Positions 57,901 to 64,000 of a DNA stretch of 64,000 nucleotides are shown here, in pieces. Made by a program: the position numbers and the translations under genes. This stretch comes from Sarocladium kiliense (lineage: Eukaryota; Ascomycota; Sordariomycetes; Hypocreales; Sarocladiaceae), in NCBI GenBank assembly GCA_030734395.1, contig JAUZTG010000029.1, forward strand, positions 1,550,001-1,614,000, in the 5' to 3' direction. Numbering within the stretch: the first letter of the stretch is position 1; each line of letters opens with the position of its first letter. The notes beneath the pieces were generated by a model. The model had not been told where the DNA came from and made no database searches. It saw nothing but the letters and a program-made list of their open reading frames with translations.

Positions 57901-58942
57901 TTACTCCAACGTCAAGTACACGCCGCTTTCTTCCTCCTCCTCCACAGCCTCGGCATAACCCCTCGAAGTGCAAGCGCTGTCAAGGTGTTGGCACACGCTT
58001 GGAAGCCTTTGCTCATATAAACAAGGGGACCTGCGAGACAGACCAGAAGACACGAAATTGGAAGAGGTGGTTGATCCACTTGGTGTATCGGACACCGCCT
58101 CTCCAGGCCTAGGAAGGCTGGGGTCTTCTAGACCAGAGGTCTGAGGAGACGAGCTAGGACACCTGCGGTTAAAAGAGCCCATCGGTTCGATATCGAACAC
58201 TGCTCCTCCTTGCTGGGGCCGCTGATCACCTGGCCAAGTGGTCCAAGTAAGTAGGCCAGGAAAAACCAGGTTGAAGGACGACTTTGGTCCACTTCCTGTA
58301 TCAAACACTGTGTCTCCTTCCCTGTTCCTTGCCCATCCCCAGATCATAGAGTCTATATCCAGTGATTTGACGTCGAAATCAATAACAGTGGACGGATCCT
58401 TCCCGAAAATCATCAGACGACCTTGCCACTCTGCGTCGCGAGTCTGATCTTTGAGATCGTAGTTGTGAACATGCGGCCAGCGACCTCCGTGAAAGTCCCA
58501 GCCCCATCGCGAGGCGAACGTTCGTCTGAGCATATCGTTGATTGAGGTCCCTGGTGGCAGAGGAAGGGGATCGTACTTCTGGGAATTCAGAAATACCCTC
58601 TCACCTCCCAGCAGTAAGTTGTTGGATGAAATTGAAAGCCCCCGGCGCATGAGGCGCGCAACATTCCTTGCAGATATCTGCAGAACAGCACGCCAGGCTG
58701 GATGTTCGGAACGATCTCGAGCAAGTCTTTGAAAGCTCCAGCTCTGCATTATCTTGGGCTGGAATCCGAAGTAAAAGATTTGCAACTTTCATACACGTCT
58801 TCTTATTACATTGCCGTTTGCAGTCGCACCATGATGGGTCTCCGGCCTCCGCTTCCCACAGCCTTTCGATTTCATCACTTCGAGAATCATGTAGGTAGAT
58901 GGCATCATACAGTGGTGGCTCGTCGGCGGCCGGTGGATGCAT
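57901..58942 (-). CDS. unrecognised gene with unresolved frame change
   Basis: ATG 58942 opens a plausible frame (DEPPLYDAIYLHDSRSDEIE, then CDCKRQCNKKTC) that stops at 58601. A second, longer frame covers about 58785-57901 and looks coding from about 58640 on: LPLPPGTSINDMLRRTFASR, WGWDFHGGRWPHVHNYDL, then an imperfect internal repeat with GDTVFDTGSGPKSSFN and GEAVSDTPSGSTTSSN. The frames overlap and differ by one position, so either an intron I could not place or a frameshift joins them. I tested several donors and acceptors between 58800 and 58560 and none gave both normal length and the right phase. No signal peptide, membrane span or known domain was seen. It could be a recent pseudogene. 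Confidence 0.35.
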
Positions 58943-59189
58943 TCTCGGTAGCGCAGGCAGTGGCCGTCTCAGGCAGTGTATTTCGTTAGTTTTCCAAAGC
59001 AGACTTGTTGAGGAGGCTGGACAAGTATTATGAGGATATAATTCAAAACCCAGATTCTGTCACAGACCATTCACACGTGCCCATCATCGCTTCCAAGGTT
59101 TAGACCATCGGAGACCTAACATCTTTATGGTTTGACAGTATTATCAAAGGGCTAAACTATGAATCTGGCACCATGAATGTTTGCTCACC

Positions 59190-60694
59190 TCAAACCTTCT
59201 GAAATTGTTCCTCGGCATCAACACCGCGGAACTCAAAATACCTATTCCATTCCGGGTCATCAATGAGCCCTTGTGAGATCTCCTTCTCGATAGCAATGCA
59301 AAACTCATTTCCTTCATCATCACCTGCAGGCGGATTATTCGTTCGCACAGGGTACACGACACTCAGACCTGCTGTCACCGTATCGAACGGGAACCGGAGA
59401 GCATATGGCTTCGCGAACCCAAAGTCCGCTGCGCACGGATCTGTTTCACGCCAGTCTGTGGTGAAGTTACTGAGTGGAGGAAGACTGTCGGTGCGAAGGA
59501 AGAGAGTAGTCTTGTCTCTGATGGGGGCGATTGCTTCCAATGCTGCGTCCACGTTTTCTTGAGTTACCCCATTCGTGAGTTGGCGTATGTACCTGGATCG
59601 GATTAAACAAGAACCTGATTATTCGTTATGGGGACTTACCATGCTAGCTTCGAGATTGGCGCAGTAGAAATGACTTCCTCGACAGTCAACGGCGTCACAG
59701 GGCTCTGTGTACTAAGCGCGACGTAGAGGACATTGCCTTGGATTCTCTTCGCCACAGGCGGATCATGAAACCGTCTTCGCATATCAACCGCTTCGCCCCA
59801 GATCAAACTCGCTTTTGGATCGAGCTTGAAGGCATCAGCACGGTGCTTGGAAAGTATGCGCCAGATGTACGCCGTGTACGCATCATAACTCGAAATGAAA
59901 TAGCCCCCATCCGTAGGTGATGCCAACTTTTTGAGTTCCGCAGTCTTGCTTCTGGGCAAGTGAAACAGAAGCCATTGCCCAGCTTTGTGGTCTGGGTGAC
60001 GTTCTGGTGCAATTGGCCCGTCTACCTGCTGATCTTCCGGCACCTCTGGCTTTGTGATTCTAGAAAGGTCCAGGCAAGCAGGATCCCATGAGGGGAGCTC
60101 CTCATTCCTCCAAATGGCTGCGCAGTTCTCAGCCAGCTGGTGCATCTCGCCTGCCCAGCCCATGATGTCGTTGGCGTAATGATGATGGTGCATCATGAAG
60201 ACAAGACCTCCCTCGATGAATGTCGCTTGGAAAGCTGAAGCCTTGGGGCGATTGACTGGCTGAGCCTCAGGCTTCTCGCCATATGTCATTGGCGGCACAC
60301 ACCACGTCTCCATCGGCCCGAGGGCTTGAGAGGCAAAATGTCGTTTCTCAAGCTCGTCGAACGTTGGGTATTTGCCCGCATCATCAGCTCCGTCCAGCCA
60401 TTTGATGTGGAACTCCACAGTACTGTCTCGCTTCTTGTGGAAGCAGAGACCACCATCCTTGTGGTCCTCCAAGATACCACAGAGTTGGCGACACTGGCCG
60501 AGTGTGACTTCGAGACCGCGCTTCAGAACAGGAACCACGCGGGGCTTCTCGCTATCTGATAGGCGGAAGAACATGGCAAAGTTCGTGAAGACCTGGCCGA
60601 CGCAGTAGTCGAGCGTCGATAGCTTGAAGTACTCATCTTCCGGATCAGACTCCCACCCAAAAGGGTGCAGCTCATAAACCTCTGATTTGGACAT
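59190..60694 (-). CDS. BAHD-like acyltransferase (trichothecene 3-O-acetyltransferase type)
   Basis: Two exons (60694-59640 and 59592-59190) with a 47-bp intron splitting a Trp codon give 485 aa. The catalytic HxxxD motif is His172 to Asp176 in HHHYANDIMGW, and the second family motif appears as DFGFAKPYALRFP near the C-terminus. Other typical words are YELHPFGWE at the start, VDMRRRF and GNVLY. The family moves acyl groups from CoA to alcohols or amines, often on secondary metabolites; the substrate here is unknown. No polyketide synthase, NRPS, terpene cyclase or P450 is present in the window, so it is not part of an obvious cluster on this side. ATG 60694 starts the protein. Confidence 0.9.
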
Positions 60695-61414
60695 GTGGGA
60701 TCGAGGATTGATGGGTTGAAGCTGAGAGTACGCTTTCCTCTACGTTGTTCAGCGGCAACGCCCACCTTAAGTAACCCCGTATCAGCTGTCATTTGCAAAT
60801 TACGGGGTCCCTTCAACGCAGCATGCATAAAGTGTAGTAAGCAGGTCGCATGCAGGAAAATGCTGCGAGTCCTTCTCACGTTCCATTTGCGGGGGTATAC
60901 GCGCGCACGGCTGGCGATGCCTATAATCGCATCTGGACGTTCGGGCATTACTGAAAGTAGTCGACAGCTGCCGATCGCATTCAGAAGGTTGCCACATCTG
61001 ACGTTGGTAGTGTTGAGGCCAAGAACCTCGTTTAGGACAGCATTCCGTTTTTTCCCACTCTCCAGGACGGAATGTCGTATAACCAGATCGGCACGCCTGC
61101 AGGTTAATGACTAGGATACGATCCTTGGACAAGGATTATCAGGAGAAGAAGAAGCACAATATAGTACAAGGTATGGGCAGATTAGGGCAGTGTGATAAAC
61201 GTTTGCTGTAGCTGCTAGCCGGGTGTCACATTGATCCAAGCTCAATTTCTGAGATATGTAAGATAAATTGTTCATTATGTAGAGCGCTCAATCGTATATC
61301 GCGTCAAACTACGCTGGCTCTAGCACTTGTTGCTATATTACAAGACATAAATGCAAGGAAAATTAAATCACCATACGAAGGAAATATTGACAAAAGAAAA
61401 CCAACTTCGCCCAT
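60695..61414. other. intergenic region
   Basis: About 720 bp between the acyltransferase promoter and the 3' end of the cysteine-repeat gene. The part after 61130 is AT-rich, like a 3' untranslated region. No gene was recognised. Confidence 0.5.
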
Positions 61415-64000
61415 CTACAAGAGCGAGCAAACACCGTTCCTACACTTGAGTGGTGCAATACAGCCAATAAGACCCAACAAGGAACCACAGCTTGTGCCAG
61501 CGCCTCCCGATGAAGATCCGCTGGCCACACAGGTGCCGCTTGTGCAGACTTGATTGGTTGAGCAAACGTTACCAGCATGACCGCAATTGTTCCGGTCAGT
61601 CTGCGTGTTGATTGAGCTGGAGCTAGAGCTAGAGCTTGGAGCCGCGCTTGAAGTGCTGGTAGCGTGAGCAGAGGTTGTCGCCGCTATTGAAGTAGATGTC
61701 GCGGCAGCAGCGGCAGCTGTGGTGCTTGGGGCATTGGCGCTAGTGGAGGGTGGTGCAGCCGCGGTCGATGAATGCGAGGTCGAAGCCGCTGCGGCTGTGC
61801 TGGTCGGCACTGCTGCCGCGGATGAGGATGTAGGAGCCGCTTGTACGGCTGCGGAGGAGGAAGAAGTAGTCGCGAGCGGAGGCGCGCCTGTGCTCGTGGC
61901 ATGGGACGTTGTCGAACTACTCGTACCAGCAGCTGCAGCGGCAGCGCTCGACGATGACAAGGACGCAGATGACAGACTTGCAGTGCTGTGTGTTGGTTCA
62001 GCGACAGCTACGCAAAGCCCACCCTTGCAGTCCTCCTTCAACAGACAGATGTTTCCAGTGCGGCCGCAGTTGAGATGGTCAGTTGAGAGGTTCAGTTCTG
62101 TGGCTGCGGTAGATGTTCCAGAAGTGGCCGCGGTGGTGACAGTAGCGGCGGATGAGCCACTCGTAGCTTGGCTGGTCGAGGCCGCGCTGATAGTAGTTGG
62201 TCCACTCGAAGAAGAGGCAACTAATGCTGAAGTAGATGTTTGCAGAGTGGTTGAAGCCAAGGTGCTCGATGATGATGCCGCTGCTCCAGCTGCAACACAC
62301 TGGCCTTGTCTGCACACCTGGCCGAGGCCACAAACATTGAGAAGCCTTCCGCAGTTGAGAATGTCGTTCAAGAGATCCACGCCTCCCGCAACAGCCACTG
62401 ATGGCGCAACAGTGGCAGCAACCGTTAGAGATGCTGCGACACTTGGCACTGTAGTAGTAGCTGCAGGCGCAGCAGTTGTTGTAGGCGCAACAGCGCTGGA
62501 AGTGGATGCGGCGACACACTGGCCCTGTCTGCACACCTGTCCGCCCAAGCAGATATTGAGCAACCTACCGCAGTTCAGCGCATCATTGAGCAAGTCGACA
62601 ATTCCCGCGGCAGCGGCGGCCGACGAAGCTGATGACGCTGATGAGGCGGACGAGGACGCCGCGCTGGCGGAGGACGATGCTGCCGGTCCGGAGGTGAGCG
62701 GCGCGGAGGTGGGGCCGACAACGACGCCGACGCTGACGGAGGTGGCCGGGATGGACACGGGGCCAATCCCTGGAATCGAGGTCACACCAACAGAAGGCAA
62801 GGTAACCGCTGCAGATCCAGAGACCGAGATAGTGGCTGCGGCAGACAGTGTTGTAATGCCGGCTCCAGGAACAGACGCGGTCGCTACGCCTGCTGATGCG
62901 GATACGGATGCTGATACGGATGCTGAGATGGAGGCGCTTGGCGAGAGACAGACTCCTCCGCGACAGACATTGCCGAAGAGGCAGACGTTGAGAAGCCTTC
63001 CGCAGTTCAAGCTGTCTGTGAGGAGATCTACAATGTTGCCTCCAGATGCGGTGGCCGTGGCTGAAGCTCCCACGGACAGTAGCGGCGTGCTGGATGCGGA
63101 TGTAGTAGTAGTTGGCGCGACACACCTACCGCTCTGGCACAACTGTGGGTAAATGCAAATATTCAGAGGGCTGCCGCAGTTCAATGAGTCGTTCAAAAGG
63201 TCGAACGATACTGCGGCAGATGCAGAGACCGAGGCTGAGGCTCCAACGCTAGGGACTGTCGCTGTTGGGACGGTTGCAGAGGCTGATACAGAGACAGAGA
63301 CGCCAATAGCAACACATAGGCCGCTGCGACATGTCTGACCAAAGAGACAGATAGTGCCAGCAGTGCCACAGTTCTTCGAGTCATTGAGGAGGTCGATGAC
63401 GCCCTGGCCGGAGATCGAGGTTGTTGATGCGCTGGGCAACGCGCTAGATACAGAGGTCTCAGATACTGGCACTGTTCCAGTTCCGGTCGCACCACTGCTA
63501 GCAAGGCATATTCCTCCCCGGCAGACCTGGGTCCCGGAGCAGATAATGCCAATGCCTCCGCAGTTCAAGCTGTCCGTCAGCAAGTCGCGAGTTCCAGAAA
63601 GAAGTCCACCAGTGTTGAGAAGTGCTGAACCTGAGCCGGATCCAAGTACGCCGTCCAGAAGACCAGTGCTAACGGAGGCGGAAGTGTCGTTCGAGGCAAG
63701 TCCGCCGACTATGACTGGGAGCACGCCGGTGCTTGAGGCACTTCCATTGCCAACAAGTCCAGTCACCAGATCTGGAACCAGGTTACTGATGTTTCCAGTG
63801 TTGATGTTATTGATCAACTGAGGCAGTAGCGCTGCGACACCTGTGTCTGTGGTGTTTACCGTCACATTTGCTGTTGCGGAGCCGCGAAGGTCTACAGGCG
63901 CACCACCCACAGTTGCGCCACCAAGAAGGCCGTCGATCAGGCCAGGAATGACGGCGGGGAGGTCGACTGCGCTGAGATTGTCGAGGAGGTCAGGTATGAG
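61415..64000 (-). CDS. cysteine-repeat, Ser/Thr/Ala-rich surface protein (5' end outside window)
   Basis: The frame is open from the window edge at 64000 to the stop at 61415, giving at least 861 residues with no start in view. Eight tandem units of about 30 residues follow the pattern DLLxDxxNCGxxxxxCxxxxxCxxGxCVA, separated by long Ser/Thr/Ala/Val linkers that would be heavily O-glycosylated. The first visible part (LIPDLLDNL...GLIDGLLGG) is Leu/Gly/Asp-rich without Cys. The C-terminus has a variant cysteine unit ending CRNGVCSLL and no GPI signal that I can see. Each unit has four conserved Cys, suggesting two disulfides. The design resembles fungal adhesins and wall proteins; function is inferred only from composition. 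Confidence 0.8.
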   Translation of the reverse strand, partial: LIPDLLDNLSAVDLPAVIPGLIDGLLGGATVGGAPVDLRGSATANVTVNTTDTGVAALLPQLINNINTGNISNLVPDLVTGLVGNGSASSTGVLPVIVGGLASNDTSASVSTGLLDGVLGSGSGSALLNTGGLLSGTRDLLTDSLNCGGIGIICSGTQVCRGGICLASSGATGTGTVPVSETSVSSALPSASTTSISGQGVIDLLNDSKNCGTAGTICLFGQTCRSGLCVAIGVSVSVSASATVPTATVPSVGASASVSASAAVSFDLLNDSLNCGSPLNICIYPQLCQSGRCVAPTTTTSASSTPLLSVGASATATASGGNIVDLLTDSLNCGRLLNVCLFGNVCRGGVCLSPSASISASVSASVSASAGVATASVPGAGITTLSAAATISVSGSAAVTLPSVGVTSIPGIGPVSIPATSVSVGVVVGPTSAPLTSGPAASSSASAASSSASSASSASSAAAAAGIVDLLNDALNCGRLLNICLGGQVCRQGQCVAASTSSAVAPTTTAAPAATTTVPSVAASLTVAATVAPSVAVAGGVDLLNDILNCGRLLNVCGLGQVCRQGQCVAAGAAASSSSTLASTTLQTSTSALVASSSSGPTTISAASTSQATSGSSAATVTTAATSGTSTAATELNLSTDHLNCGRTGNICLLKEDCKGGLCVAVAEPTHSTASLSSASLSSSSAAAAAAGTSSSTTSHATSTGAPPLATTSSSSAAVQAAPTSSSAAAVPTSTAAAASTSHSSTAAAPPSTSANAPSTTAAAAAATSTSIAATTSAHATSTSSAAPSSSSSSSSINTQTDRNNCGHAGNVCSTNQVCTSGTCVASGSSSGGAGTSCGSLLGLIGCIAPLKCRNGVCSLL

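Noticed and set aside
58757..58792. A 36-bp GTATGA...CCAG segment as an intron in the 57.9-58.9 kb gene
   Set aside because: Shorter than any other intron in the window and a multiple of three, so it would not solve the frame change.
61719..63152. 477-codon plus-strand frame opposite the cysteine-repeat gene
   Set aside because: It is the antisense reflection of Ser/Thr/Ala-rich repeats (giving Glu/Ala/Val-rich sequence); the minus strand has the cysteine repeats.

Overview
The window is nuclear DNA of a filamentous ascomycete (Pezizomycotina). The evidence is many short GT-AG introns (mostly 47-110 bp), compact intergenic spaces, pyrimidine-rich 5' leaders, and recognisable fungal genes: a White Collar-1 photoreceptor, a Skt5/Chs4-type chitin synthase activator, alpha-1,3-glucanase, a PTH11-like receptor and an RNase F1-type ribonuclease. 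The class (for example Dothideomycetes) cannot be fixed from sequence reading alone. No transposon, CRISPR array, rRNA or tRNA was seen. All exon coordinates were worked out by hand from splice sites and reading-frame continuity.

Layout. 1-20.7 kb is a conserved core: wc-1 (+), ER glycoprotein glucosyltransferase UGGT (-, ends in KDEL), alpha-COP (+), proteasome lid subunit Rpn12 (-) and a Sel1-repeat chitin synthase activator whose CaaX box is completed by splicing (+). 20.7-43.6 kb looks like an accessory block rich in secreted or cell-surface products and broken genes. It holds a frameshifted relic of a very large fungal protein, a 1522-aa secreted repeat protein, an RRT8/LDS-like membrane protein, a fungal protein of unknown role, a secreted CE4 polysaccharide deacetylase, a disrupted cysteine-rich small secreted protein gene with a good promoter, a degenerate Ras-like GTPase and, most notably, one five-exon gene joining a GH71 alpha-1,3-glucanase to a subtilisin (S8) protease. 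44.6-53.3 kb returns to general cell functions: GFA/CENP-V-type protein, secreted endonuclease/exonuclease/phosphatase-fold protein, gelsolin-like actin binder, COG5 and a DUF2434-type membrane protein. 53.6-64 kb holds a secreted RNase F1-like enzyme, a PTH11/rhodopsin-like receptor, one poorly resolved gene, a BAHD-like acyltransferase and the 3' part of a cysteine-repeat surface protein that runs off the window.

Functional themes. UGGT, alpha-COP and COG5 all serve the secretory pathway. The chitin synthase activator, GH71-S8 fusion, CE4 deacetylase and two large repeat proteins act at, or are likely to sit in, the cell wall. The most unusual item is the GH71-S8 fusion. Both catalytic centres look intact, the frame stays open across four introns clustered at the domain junction, and dibasic Kex2-like sites lie between the two enzymes, suggesting a polyprotein that could be cut into a glucanase and a protease.
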